Shown piece after piece: positions 37,583 through 45,520 of a DNA stretch of 64,000 bases. Source of the stretch: Wenzhouxiangella sp. AB-CW3 (GTDB lineage Bacteria; Pseudomonadota; Gammaproteobacteria; Xanthomonadales; Wenzhouxiangellaceae); the NCBI RefSeq assembly GCF_014725735.1, contig NZ_CP061368.1, positions 883,225 through 947,224 on the forward strand, in the 5' to 3' direction. Every line of letters starts with the position of its first letter. Position 1 is the stretch's first letter. The position numbers and the translations under genes are program-made. Under the pieces are notes generated by a model that saw only the letters and a list, made by a program, of their open reading frames with translations, did not search any database and was not told the origin of the DNA.

Positions 37583-38737
37583 ATGCACTCGAATTACATC
37601 ATCCATCTTGAATGCGGGTTGACCGGAGAGAAAGCCGAGGCGGGACGGGTCCATGGTTTGTCCGAAGCTGGCCGGCCCCTGCTGGTGCACTATGACCTCG
37701 ACGGCGTGGGTCGCTCGGTCGATCGCGACGAAGTCGCTGCCCGCAGTGGTGGATTCTGGAAATGGCGCGAACTGTTGCCGGTCAGCGAATGGGACCGCAT
37801 CCCGGCGCTGGGCGAGGTTGATTCGCCGCTGATTCCTCTGGCCCACCTGCATGGCTCCCGGGTCGTGGTCAAGGACGAGGGTCGGCTGCCCACCGGGTCG
37901 TTCAAGTCGCGTGGTTTGGCGCTGGCCGTGGCCATGGCGCGGGAGCTGGGGCTGGAAAAGCTCTCGATGCCTTCCAACGGCAATGCCGGTGCGGCGCTGG
38001 CGGCCTATGCCACCCGCGCCGGGCTGAAATCGCTGGTCTACTGCCCGGCAGATACACCGCCGATCAATATCGACGAAACCCGTATGCTCGGTGCCGAAGT
38101 CGTCTGCATCGACGGCTATATTGACGATTGCGGCAGGCAACTGGCCGAGCGGGCGAAGAAGGAAGGCTGGTTCGACGTGTCCACCCTCAAGGAACCCTAC
38201 CGCCTGGAAGGCAAGAAGACCATGGGCCTGGAGCTGGCCGCGCAAATGAACTGGCAGCTCCCTGAGGTCATTTTTTATCCCACCGGTGGCGGCACCGGCC
38301 TGATCGGTATGTGGAAGGCCTTTGCCGAGATGAAGCAATTGGGCTGGATTGACGGCCCATTGCCGAGGATGGTGGCGGTGCAGGCCGAGGGATGTGCGCC
38401 GATGGTGCGGGCATACGACAACGGTGAAGAATTCGCACAGCGCTGGGAGCACGCCCGGACCCGGGCCGCCGGCATCCGCGTACCGGCCGCCGCGGGTGAC
38501 TTTCTCATCCTGCGTGCCGTGCGTGAGTCGGCTGGCACCGCCGTGGCGGTGAGCGAGCAGGCCATCATGGACTCCTGGCAGCAGATCAGCCGCGAGGAGG
38601 GCATCCTGATGTGCCCGGAAGGGGCGGCCACCCATGCCGCTTACCGGCAACTACTGGATCAGGGCTGGCTGGATGCGGACACACGAGTGGTGCTGTTCAA
38701 CTGCGCGACTGGCCTGAAATACCCGATGCCCGGGTAA
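37583..38737 (+). CDS. thrC: Threonine synthase
   Basis: 384 residues from the ATG at 37583 (an in-frame ATG at 37556 overlaps the previous gene by ten bases and adds MAMSRQGDG). PLP lysine lies in LPTGSFKSRG (about residue 109); SMPSNGNAGAALAAYA and FYPTGGGTGLIGMWKAF are the phosphate-binding and glycine-rich motifs. It converts O-phosphohomoserine to threonine. It belongs to the shorter fold-type II group rather than the E. coli ThrC group. Family members of this type also include cysteate synthase, but threonine synthase is most likely. No thrA or thrB is visible. Confidence 0.85.
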   Translation: MHSNYIIHLECGLTGEKAEAGRVHGLSEAGRPLLVHYDLDGVGRSVDRDEVAARSGGFWKWRELLPVSEWDRIPALGEVDSPLIPLAHLHGSRVVVKDEGRLPTGSFKSRGLALAVAMARELGLEKLSMPSNGNAGAALAAYATRAGLKSLVYCPADTPPINIDETRMLGAEVVCIDGYIDDCGRQLAERAKKEGWFDVSTLKEPYRLEGKKTMGLELAAQMNWQLPEVIFYPTGGGTGLIGMWKAFAEMKQLGWIDGPLPRMVAVQAEGCAPMVRAYDNGEEFAQRWEHARTRAAGIRVPAAAGDFLILRAVRESAGTAVAVSEQAIMDSWQQISREEGILMCPEGAATHAAYRQLLDQGWLDADTRVVLFNCATGLKYPMPG

Positions 38738-38807
38738 GCCTGGCACGTGCCGGCCGCCCGTCCGGCACGGCGGCAGTGAATCCCGACGGCGCGCGCTCCG
38801 ACAGGAT

Positions 38808-38830
38808 TGTCCAGCGGGGCCGGCTGGACA
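38808..38830 (+). terminator. Hairpin between thrC and dapA
   Basis: TGTCCAGC at 38808-38815 pairs with GCTGGACA at 38823-38830 around a 7-base loop. A second GC-rich hairpin, GTGCCGG against CCGGCAC, lies about 60 bases upstream. Neither has a U-tract. They may slow transcription between thrC and dapA or shape the dapA leader. Confidence 0.3.
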
Positions 38831-38916
38831 GGTATCATAAGAGGTTGTCTTGCCTGGCCTTGGCCGGGCCGTTGTCATTATTACGACTGGAAACGACTGG
38901 ATTACGGAGCAGCATC

Positions 38917-39810
38917 ATGCAGGTAAGAGGCGTCTACACCGCGCTGATCACGCCGTTTGACGAGGCCGGCGAGGTCAATTACGACGCGCTTGGCGAAATC
39001 ATCGAGCGCCAGGTTGCCGCCGGCGTTTCCGGCGTCGTGCCCATGGGCACGACCGGCGAATCGCCGACCATGTTCAACGCCGAACACGACGAGGTCATCC
39101 GCTATACCGCCGAAAAAGCGGCCGGGCGAATCCAGGTGTGGGCCGGTACCGGTTCGAACAACACCCAGCAGGCCATCCGCACCACGCGCGAGGCGCAGAA
39201 GTCCGGGGCCGACGGTGCGCTGATTGTCACGCCGTATTACAACAAGCCCAGCCAGAAGGGCCTGTATCGCTACTTCAACGATATTGCCTCGGCCTGCGAT
39301 CTGCCCATCATGGTCTACAACATCAAGGGCCGCACGGCGGTCAATGTCGAGACCGACACCCTGGCCGAGATCGCAAGACTGCCCTCGGTGGTGGCGGTCA
39401 AGGAAGCCTCGGGTGATCTCGGGCAGATGGCCGATGTCATGATGACCATTGCCCGGGCCTCCGACAAGCCGTTCTATGTCGTCTCCGGCGATGACGCGCT
39501 GACCTTGCCGTTGATGGGCATCGGTGGCCATGGCGTGGTCTCGGTGGCGTCCAACCTGGTGCCCGAGCGTATGGTCGAGATGGTCAATGCCGCCGCGGCC
39601 GGTGACCTGGCCTCGGCGCAGCAGACGTTCTATGAACTGCTGCCGCTGTTCAAGGCCACCTTCATCGAGACCAACCCGGTGCCGATCAAGGCCATGATGA
39701 ATCTCTGTGGCATCCCCGTGGGCAGCGTGCGCAGCCCGCTGGCGCCGTTGACCGAGGAAAGTCAGCAGCGTCTGGAGAGGATTTTGCGAGAGACCGGAAT
39801 GATCGACTGA
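38917..39810 (+). CDS. dapA: 4-hydroxy-tetrahydrodipicolinate synthase
   Basis: 297 residues from the ATG at 38917. VPMGTTGESPTMFNAEHDEVI is the pyruvate/aspartate-semialdehyde binding segment, PYYNKPSQKGLYRYF holds the catalytic tyrosine, and VVAVKEASGDLGQM carries the Schiff-base lysine near residue 162. It is the first lysine/diaminopimelate-specific step. In enterics dapA sits next to bamC, which here is 34 kb away. It is convergent with the YceI gene with no gap. No lysine riboswitch is seen upstream. Confidence 0.96.
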   Translation: MQVRGVYTALITPFDEAGEVNYDALGEIIERQVAAGVSGVVPMGTTGESPTMFNAEHDEVIRYTAEKAAGRIQVWAGTGSNNTQQAIRTTREAQKSGADGALIVTPYYNKPSQKGLYRYFNDIASACDLPIMVYNIKGRTAVNVETDTLAEIARLPSVVAVKEASGDLGQMADVMMTIARASDKPFYVVSGDDALTLPLMGIGGHGVVSVASNLVPERMVEMVNAAAAGDLASAQQTFYELLPLFKATFIETNPVPIKAMMNLCGIPVGSVRSPLAPLTEESQQRLERILRETGMID

Positions 39811-40518
39811 TCAATCGTCGATGCCCATGGCCACGATTCGGAAACGGACCAGGACTTCGTCGGCCACTTGCAGGTTGCCGCCCGCGGCGCTGAATGGCTC
39901 GATATCAAACTCGCTCTGGCGAATGACGAAGCGCCCGATGGCGCTGAGTTCGTGGTCGTTGAAGTTCAGGGCAACGGGCACGGTCAGTTCGCGGGCCGTG
40001 CCGGCCACGGTAATGCGCGCCTCGATATCGGGTTGCCAGACAGGTCCGCTGACACCCAGCGACTCGATCGTGATCAGCGGATGGTTCGCGGCGTCGAGCT
40101 GGTCTTCACCGAGCAGGTTCTCGCGCGTGTCCTCGATGGCCGATCCCGACATGTCGGGATCGAAGCCCTCGTCCTCTCGCCAGCGAGGGTGGTCGATCTC
40201 GAAGTCGTTGACCGAGATCTCCAGGCTCAGCCCGGAGTCGTGGAATTCATCGGCCAGGACGATCTCGCCCGATACAACAGACCCTCCGACCACATGCGGG
40301 TGACCCAGGCGTGCCAGCCTGCCGGCCGGGTAGACCACGAAGCGTGCTTCGGACTGACCGTCGAGAACAACGTAGCGGCGCCCGGACGGCAACTCTGACG
40401 GCTCGTCGCCCGCCGGACGCGAGACAGCATCCATGGCTGCCGGACTGCGGGGTGCGGCCTGGCAGCCAACCAGCACGGGCAATGCCAGCAGTACCAGTGA
40501 CATAACTTGTACCCTCAT
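39811..40518 (-). CDS. YceI-family lipoprotein
   Basis: 235 residues from the ATG at 40518 (40503 is an alternative). A signal ending in LLALPVLVGC gives a predicted lipoprotein. The mature part has the YceI fold features: GHPHVVGGSVVSGEIVLAD, SLEISVNDFEIDHPRWR and GTARELTVPVALNF. YceI proteins bind isoprenoid-like molecules in the periplasm. It is divergent from the cytochrome b561 gene, which is followed by a second YceI protein, so three genes form a functional neighbourhood. Its ligand is unknown. Confidence 0.85.
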   Translation of the reverse strand: MRVQVMSLVLLALPVLVGCQAAPRSPAAMDAVSRPAGDEPSELPSGRRYVVLDGQSEARFVVYPAGRLARLGHPHVVGGSVVSGEIVLADEFHDSGLSLEISVNDFEIDHPRWREDEGFDPDMSGSAIEDTRENLLGEDQLDAANHPLITIESLGVSGPVWQPDIEARITVAGTARELTVPVALNFNDHELSAIGRFVIRQSEFDIEPFSAAGGNLQVADEVLVRFRIVAMGIDD

Positions 40519-40555
40519 GCTGTTAATGTTGCCGTCTATTTGCGGGAGCTGCAAC

Positions 40556-41116
40556 TTGAAGATTCCGTTCAGAAACACCGAAACCGCCTATGGACTCGTC
40601 AGCCAGTTGTTCCACTGGCTGATCGTCGGTTTGATCCTGTTCCAGTACACCTGGGCGTGGAGAATCTCGAATGTGGAAGGTTTCAGGGCCCGGTTCGAGC
40701 TGGTCACCCAGCACAAGACCATCGGCATGGTGGTGCTCGGGCTGGCGCTGCTGCGGCTGCTGTGGCGCCTGTTCAATCGACCACCGCCGCTGCCCGAACA
40801 CATGGCGCGCTGGGAACGGCTGGGTGCCCACGCCGGGCATTGGCTGCTTTACGCGCTGATCTTCGCCATGCCGTTGTCGGGCTGGTTGTATTCCTCGGCG
40901 GCGGGATTGGGTGATTACTGGTGGGGCCCGGTGAACTTCCCCAGCCTGGTCGACTCGAACGAAGCGCTGGAAGACCTGATGGCCCGGGTCCACCAGGTGC
41001 TGGGCATCACGTTGGGCGTGGTCGCCATCGGTCACGCGCTGGCCGCGCTTCGGCACCACTTCTGGATCAGGGACGACGTGCTGAAAAGGATGCTGCCGAT
41101 ATGGCGAAAACAATAA
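40556..41116 (+). CDS. Cytochrome b561-type membrane protein
   Basis: 186 residues from a TTG at 40556, with GGGAG seven bases upstream; earlier ATGs would extend into the promoter region. Four membrane helices are visible (LFHWLIVGLILFQYTWAW, KTIGMVVLGLALLRLLW, HWLLYALIFAMPLSGWLY, ITLGVVAIGHALAALRHHFW), with the paired histidines that bind two b haems. It would move electrons between the quinone pool and the periplasm. It overlaps the YceI gene at 41101 by 16 bases. Such a b561-YceI pairing is common. Confidence 0.9.
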   Translation: MKIPFRNTETAYGLVSQLFHWLIVGLILFQYTWAWRISNVEGFRARFELVTQHKTIGMVVLGLALLRLLWRLFNRPPPLPEHMARWERLGAHAGHWLLYALIFAMPLSGWLYSSAAGLGDYWWGPVNFPSLVDSNEALEDLMARVHQVLGITLGVVAIGHALAALRHHFWIRDDVLKRMLPIWRKQ

Positions 41117-41670
41117 TCATTACCCTTATTTCCGCGGCTGCGATGCTGGCCACGACGGTCGTGCAGGCCGATGAGAGCTGTTACACCGCCGGTCAGGAAA
41201 ACGGTGAACTGCGGTTCTCCGGCGTGGCCGAAGGCAGTCCCTTCAGAGGCAAGTTCGGCGAGTTCTCTGTGCGCCTGTGCCTGCCAGGCGACGACCTGAC
41301 CGCGGCGGACATCGAAGTGACCGTCCAGACCGGCTCGGCCGATGTCGGCAACCGCGACGGCAACCAGGCCTTGAAGGACGACGAATTTTTTGCCGTCGAC
41401 CGGTTTCCCGAGGCTCGCTGGGTCAGCACGGAGATCGCGCGCGACGGGGATGACTACCTTGCCGAGGGCAGCTTGTCGATCAAGTCGCTCGAGTCGACAC
41501 AGTCGGTTACGCTGTCTCTCCAGAGCGATGGCGAATCCCGGGTTTTGTCCGGCAGCGCCGAGATCATGCGCCTGGACTGGGAAGTGGGGACCGGTGAGTT
41601 CGAGGATACCGATTTTATCCGCGACCGCGTCGACCTGCGTTTCGATCTGCAATTGCAGCCGGAGGGCTGA
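41101..41670 (+). CDS. Periplasmic YceI-family protein
   Basis: 189 residues. The signal peptide is IIITLISAAAMLATTVVQA. The mature part resembles YceI: SGVAEGSPFRGKFGEFSVRL, SADVGNRDGNQALKDDEFF and KSLESTQSVTLSL. It has Cys residues at the mature N-terminus (ESCYTAG) and in RLCLPG that may pair. It probably binds a lipid or quinone-like ligand for the b561 system. It is immediately followed by the glutaredoxin-like gene with no gap. Confidence 0.86.
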   Translation: MAKTIIITLISAAAMLATTVVQADESCYTAGQENGELRFSGVAEGSPFRGKFGEFSVRLCLPGDDLTAADIEVTVQTGSADVGNRDGNQALKDDEFFAVDRFPEARWVSTEIARDGDDYLAEGSLSIKSLESTQSVTLSLQSDGESRVLSGSAEIMRLDWEVGTGEFEDTDFIRDRVDLRFDLQLQPEG

Positions 41671-42012
41671 ATGGCGATCTTTGTCCGCCTGTTGATTTTC
41701 TCCCTGCTGGCCATCGTGGCTTGGCGACTGCTCACCGTGGATGTCGATTCGGTCGAGGCGCGCGATATCAGTGCCGAGCATGACATCGTGTTCTTCACCG
41801 CGCCCTGGTGCGGATACTGCGACCAGGCCCGCGATTACCTGGACGATCAAGGGGTCGACTACCTGGAAGTCGACGTCGAGGCCTCAACGGCCAATAACCG
41901 CCAGTTCCAGGAAGTCAACGGCCGCGGTGTGCCGCTGATCTTCATCGGCGAGACGCGCATGGCCGGCTTCTCGCCGCAGGCCTACGGTCGCGCGCTGGAG
42001 AGGATTCAGTAA
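41671..42012 (+). CDS. Membrane-anchored glutaredoxin-like protein
   Basis: 113 residues. One N-terminal helix (FVRLLIFSLLAIVAWRLL) anchors a glutaredoxin fold with the redox motif APWCGYCDQARDYL and the cis-proline region RGVPLIFIG. The ATG immediately follows the YceI stop (TGAATG). It may reduce the cysteines of the preceding YceI protein or act on other envelope thiols; this is inference from position. Its stop overlaps the vapC stop by seven bases. Confidence 0.9.
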   Translation: MAIFVRLLIFSLLAIVAWRLLTVDVDSVEARDISAEHDIVFFTAPWCGYCDQARDYLDDQGVDYLEVDVEASTANNRQFQEVNGRGVPLIFIGETRMAGFSPQAYGRALERIQ

Positions 42013-42407
42013 TCGAGCACCGTGTGCCGCGCAGACCGGGCAGCGCGGCGATCAAACGTGAAAGTGGTCGTACAGCCTGCCAATCGACCCGATAGCCCGA
42101 TCAGGTAGTCGGCGAAATCGGCTTGGCCGGTTTCGAACTGCTGCAGCGCAGCCCATGCCTCATCGGCCTTCTCGATGGTTAATTCGCGGACGGACAGCAA
42201 CCCGCTAACCGCCCGGATGATATCGGCTTTGGCGTAGCGGTATCCGCGGTCCAGTACCCACACCAGCTCGGTCAGGACAACCTGTGAAACGTAACCGTGT
42301 TGTTGCGTGCTGATCCTGGATTCGAGCAGATCCGTGGCGGCGCTTGCCTGTGCCGGGTCGTCCTGGGTGAGGTATCGCACCAGGATGTTGGTATCCACGC
42401 CAATCAT
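42006..42407 (-). CDS. vapC: VapC-type PIN-domain toxin
   Basis: 133 residues. The PIN signature MIGVDTNILVRYLTQDD has Asp5; the acidic residues in TELVWVLDRGY and ADFADYLIG complete the metal site. VapC toxins cleave RNA, often tRNA. The ATG overlaps the antitoxin stop by four bases. It sits tail-to-tail with the glutaredoxin-like gene. The acidic set looks complete, so the toxin appears functional. Confidence 0.93.
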   Translation of the reverse strand: MIGVDTNILVRYLTQDDPAQASAATDLLESRISTQQHGYVSQVVLTELVWVLDRGYRYAKADIIRAVSGLLSVRELTIEKADEAWAALQQFETGQADFADYLIGLSGRLAGCTTTFTFDRRAARSARHTVLDY

Positions 42408-42640
42408 TCGCGGGCGGCGCCCCGCGCTATGGCATCATTCATTTCCTCCAGCGTCAACGCCTGTTCGGGCCGCGGCAACAGACCCTTCAGGGTGCGAATG
42501 GATTTGTTGCCAGTTTCCAGATGCACGTTCCCGCTCCCATCGATATGAAACTCCAACCGGTCTCCCGGCTTGATTCCAAGGTGGTCACGTACCCGCTTGG
42601 GGATGGTCACTTGCCCTTTGCTGGTCACCGTGGTCGGCAT
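42404..42640 (-). CDS. vapB: AbrB/MazE-type antitoxin (VapB)
   Basis: 78 residues. MPTTVTSKGQVTIPKRVRDHL is the swapped-hairpin AbrB DNA-binding domain; the acidic helical tail (PRPEQALTLEEMNDAIARGA) would wrap the toxin. It is upstream of vapC and likely represses its own promoter. Confidence 0.94.
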   Translation of the reverse strand: MPTTVTSKGQVTIPKRVRDHLGIKPGDRLEFHIDGSGNVHLETGNKSIRTLKGLLPRPEQALTLEEMNDAIARGAARE

Positions 42641-42660
42641 GGTCAGGCACCGCGGGAAAT

Positions 42661-42679
42661 GTAATACCCGTGGTAATAC
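42661..42679 (-). promoter_or_regulatory. Candidate VapB operator: direct repeat before vapB
   Basis: GTAATAC occurs at 42661-42667 and again at 42673-42679, twelve bases apart, and the intervening TACCCGTGGTA has partial dyad symmetry. The spacing suits binding of an AbrB-type dimer on one helix face. The site is 21-39 bases upstream of vapB. Confidence 0.35.
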
Positions 42680-42703
42680 TTTACCGTGACGGTTGCAATA
42701 TCG

Positions 42704-43747
42704 CTATTCGCCCTTGACCCCGAGGCGCTTGTGCATGATCGGCGAGGTGGTGGTGTACTGCACGAACTGGCGCGCGTCCGGATAGACATACTTCTGCACG
42801 CCGAAGGCGGCCAGCGCGGCTTCATGGAAACCCGAGAGAATGAACTTCTTCTTGCCGGGATACCAGTTGATATCGCCAATGGCGAAGATGCCCTCGATCG
42901 AGGTCTGGAACATCTCGGTGTCGACCTGGATCTGCTTCTTTTGCAGTTCCAGCCCCCATTCGGCAATCGGACCCAGATCCGGGGCCAGGCCCCAGAAAAC
43001 CAGCACCTCGTCACCTTCGACGGTGAAACGGTTGCGGTCCAGGTCCATCATCTGCAGTCGAATACCTCCGTCATCGGTGGGCTCGATCTGCGAGATGATA
43101 CCTTGGCGCTCGCTGACCGGGCCTTCGCCGGCCAGCTCCCGCACCCTGGCCACCGAGGCCACCTGGCCGCGGTATTCCTTGCGCCGATGCACCAGCTCGA
43201 TGGACTCGGCAATATCGGCAAGGTCCATGGTCCAGTCCAGCGCTGAGTCGCCGCCACCGAGAATCAGCAAACGTTTGCCACGGAAGCGTTCCCGGTCGGT
43301 GACCTTGTAATGAATGCGCGCCTGATCGACGGTCTCGATCCCCTTGGCCCTGATGCGCCGCGGCTGGAACGCGCCCAACCCGGCGGCGATGATGACCGCG
43401 CCGGCATCGAAGTGTTTGTCCTTCGAGGTGACCACCGTGAACCGTCCATCCTCGCGTTTCTCGAAGCGCGTGACCTGCTGACCGAGATGAAAGCCGGCAT
43501 CGAACGGCGCGATCTGTTCCATCAGCTTGTCGATCAGTTCCTGCGCGCCGATCACCGGCCAGGCGGGGATATCGTAGATGGGTTTTTCCGGGTACAGCTC
43601 TGCACACTGCCCGCCGACCTGGGGCAGCGAATCGATCACTTCGGCCTTGAGGCCCAGCAGGCCGAGCTCGAATACCTGGAAAAGGCCGACCGGGCCGGCG
43701 CCGACAATGACTGCATCGGTCTGGATTGGGGCGTTGGTTTCGCTCAC
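42704..43747 (-). CDS. Thioredoxin-reductase-like ferredoxin-NADP(+) reductase
   Basis: 347 residues. FAD motif VIVGAGPVGLFQVFELGLLG at the N-terminus, GGQCAELYPEKPIYDIPAWP (no CxxC redox pair), the second dinucleotide motif LLILGGGDSALDW, and the final GIFAIGDINWYP. It matches the YumC-type FNR family, which resembles thioredoxin reductase without the disulfide. It transfers electrons between NADPH and ferredoxin or flavodoxin. It is the second FNR in the window and may serve FdxA. It is divergent from ung across repeat element D. Confidence 0.93.
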   Translation of the reverse strand: MSETNAPIQTDAVIVGAGPVGLFQVFELGLLGLKAEVIDSLPQVGGQCAELYPEKPIYDIPAWPVIGAQELIDKLMEQIAPFDAGFHLGQQVTRFEKREDGRFTVVTSKDKHFDAGAVIIAAGLGAFQPRRIRAKGIETVDQARIHYKVTDRERFRGKRLLILGGGDSALDWTMDLADIAESIELVHRRKEYRGQVASVARVRELAGEGPVSERQGIISQIEPTDDGGIRLQMMDLDRNRFTVEGDEVLVFWGLAPDLGPIAEWGLELQKKQIQVDTEMFQTSIEGIFAIGDINWYPGKKKFILSGFHEAALAAFGVQKYVYPDARQFVQYTTTSPIMHKRLGVKGE

Positions 43748-43796
43748 GGATGACGTGGGGATTGGAGTGAGTGGATATGATAACCGGCAGGCTGCA

Positions 43797-43917
43797 GTCA
43801 GGTTTCAGCTTTCAGGGTTCAGGTTTCAGGGAAAAGACGGTTTACGCGCGAGTATCATCTGCCGGGAACCGTAACCCGTAACCCGTAACCCGTAACCCGT
43901 AACCCGTAACCCGTAAA
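43797..43917. repeat. Intergenic element D: TTTCAGG-type and GTAACCC heptamer arrays
   Basis: The left part (43799-43836) is a degenerate TTTCAGG-type array. The right part holds six perfect GTAACCC copies (43871-43912) plus a partial seventh. The two arrays are not complementary, unlike elements A-C. The GTAACCC array ends three bases before the ung start codon and occupies the ribosome-binding-site position. The arrays flank a 28-base spacer. No gene lies here. Confidence 0.8.
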
Positions 43918-43919
43918 TC

Positions 43920-44606
43920 ATGAATGATCAGCGTGAGATCAAGTTGCACCCCGAATGGCTGGACGTCCTCGGCGAGGAATTCGACAAGGAATACATGAAA
44001 GCGCTGCGCGCCTTCCTGGTCGAGCGTAGCCGGGCGGGGGCGACGGTTTACCCGCCGGGCAAGCATATTTTCAATGCACTTGATTCAACGCCGTTGTCGC
44101 AGGTCAAGGCGGTGATTCTCGGGCAGGATCCCTACCATGGTCCCGGTCAGGCGCATGGACTGTGCTTTTCGGTGCAGAAGGGCGTGCGGATTCCGCCGTC
44201 GCTGGTCAATATCTACAAGGAAATCGAAGCCGACCTGGGCATCGGCATGCCCGGGCATGGCTATCTTCAGTCCTGGGCCGAGCGCGGCGTGCTGTTGCTC
44301 AATGCCGTGTTGACAGTCGAGCGCGGCAATGCCGGCGCCCACCAGGGCAAGGGTTGGGAGCAGTTCACCGATGCCGTGGTCGATGCCGTCAATACACGTC
44401 GCGACAACGTCGTCTTCCTGCTGTGGGGCAGTCATGCCCAGCGCAAGGGCTCCGGCATCGACACCCAGCGCCACCTTGTCCTCAAGGCGCCGCACCCCTC
44501 GCCGTTGTCGGCACATCGCGGGTTTCTTGGTTGTCGGCATTTTTCGAAGGCCAATGAGTGGCTGGAAAGTCGGGGCATTGTGCCAATCGACTGGCGGCTG
44601 AATTGA
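43920..44606 (+). CDS. ung: Uracil-DNA glycosylase
   Basis: 228 residues. [18 protein letters not shown] is the catalytic motif (Asp in DPYH); [14 protein letters not shown] and [13 protein letters not shown] hold the uracil-binding and DNA-binding parts. It removes uracil from DNA at the start of base-excision repair. The start codon is preceded directly by the GTAACCC array, so no Shine-Dalgarno site exists; expression may depend on array length or on an unusual leader. It is convergent with the DMT gene, 14 bases apart. Confidence 0.97.
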   Translation: MNDQREIKLHPEWLDVLGEEFDKEYMKALRAFLVERSRAGATVYPPGKHIFNALDSTPLSQVKAVILGQDPYHGPGQAHGLCFSVQKGVRIPPSLVNIYKEIEADLGIGMPGHGYLQSWAERGVLLLNAVLTVERGNAGAHQGKGWEQFTDAVVDAVNTRRDNVVFLLWGSHAQRKGSGIDTQRHLVLKAPHPSPLSAHRGFLGCRHFSKANEWLESRGIVPIDWRLN

Positions 44607-44620
44607 AGCGATATCGAGGC

Positions 44621-45520
44621 CTATCCCTCGGTGATCTTGCGCCGGGCCGCCGAGCGCATGCCCAGGTAGATGCCGATCAGGGCCAGCACGATGCCGACGA
44701 TCTGCCAGGGTTCGAGCCTGAGGCCGAACAGGATCATGTCCCATATAATGGACGAGGACGGCTGGATGAGCAGCAACAGGCCGACAAGCGCGGCGGGCAG
44801 GAACGGCATGCCGCGGGTGATCAGCAGCCAACCGACCATTTGGCAAAACACGCCCAGCCCGACCAGCGACCAGAACGCCTGCCAGGTGGGGATGACGAAG
44901 TCGTTGCCTTCGAGCAGGTTGGCCAGGCCCAGCACCAGGCCGCAGCACAGCGTGGATTGCAACAGTCGGGCCTCGGGCCGGATGTGGCCGTGGCGGATCT
45001 GGAAGCCCCGCAGGGCCAGCAGGTAGAAGGCGTAGGCCAGCGCGGTCAGCACGCCCAGCACCACGCCCAGGCGGTAATCGGGCGGCAGGTTGGCCCAGTC
45101 GCGGCCAAACAGCAGCCACAGCCCGCCCATGGCTAGTGCCAGGCCGCTGGCGAAGCGCCAGCCCACCCGCTCGCGCATCCAGATCACGCCCACGGCGGTG
45201 AGCACGAAGACCTGGAGATTGGCCATCAGGGTCGACAGGCCGGGACCGATGTATTCGATGGCGCGGTGCCAGAACCAGATGTCGGCGGCAAACAGCGCAC
45301 CGATGAGAAACGAGCCCGACCAGTTGTCCTTCAGGCCGACGCGTATTTCGGGTCTGAACAGCAGCAGTCCGGCAAAGGCCAGACATCCGAACACCATGCG
45401 GTAGAAACCGGAGGTGGTCGGGGGCATCTCGGTCAGCCGCGCGAAGATGGCGGCAAACGAGATCATGATGGCGCCAGCGAGTACGAACAGGCCCGCCTTG
45501 AGAGGCGAGGGGGCGTTCAC
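44621..45520 (-). CDS. EamA/DMT-family exporter
   Basis: 299 residues from a GTG at 45520 that overlaps the ubiI stop (GTGA). It has about ten membrane helices in two EamA repeats, for example LFVLAGAIMISFAAIFARL and VGLGVFCQMVGWLLITRG. DMT carriers export amino acids, nucleotides or drugs; the substrate is unknown. It is last in the five-gene ygfB-pepP-ubiH-ubiI transcript. Confidence 0.88.
   Translation of the reverse strand: MNAPSPLKAGLFVLAGAIMISFAAIFARLTEMPPTTSGFYRMVFGCLAFAGLLLFRPEIRVGLKDNWSGSFLIGALFAADIWFWHRAIEYIGPGLSTLMANLQVFVLTAVGVIWMRERVGWRFASGLALAMGGLWLLFGRDWANLPPDYRLGVVLGVLTALAYAFYLLALRGFQIRHGHIRPEARLLQSTLCCGLVLGLANLLEGNDFVIPTWQAFWSLVGLGVFCQMVGWLLITRGMPFLPAALVGLLLLIQPSSSIIWDMILFGLRLEPWQIVGIVLALIGIYLGMRSAARRKITEG

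Noticed and set aside
38738-38916. Lysine riboswitch upstream of dapA
   Set aside because: Only two short GC-rich hairpins are seen; the long conserved aptamer layout is absent.
43871-43917. GTAACCC repeats as telomere-like or CRISPR sequence
   Set aside because: Units are only seven bases with no spacers, and the locus is internal; neither a CRISPR array nor a chromosome end fits.
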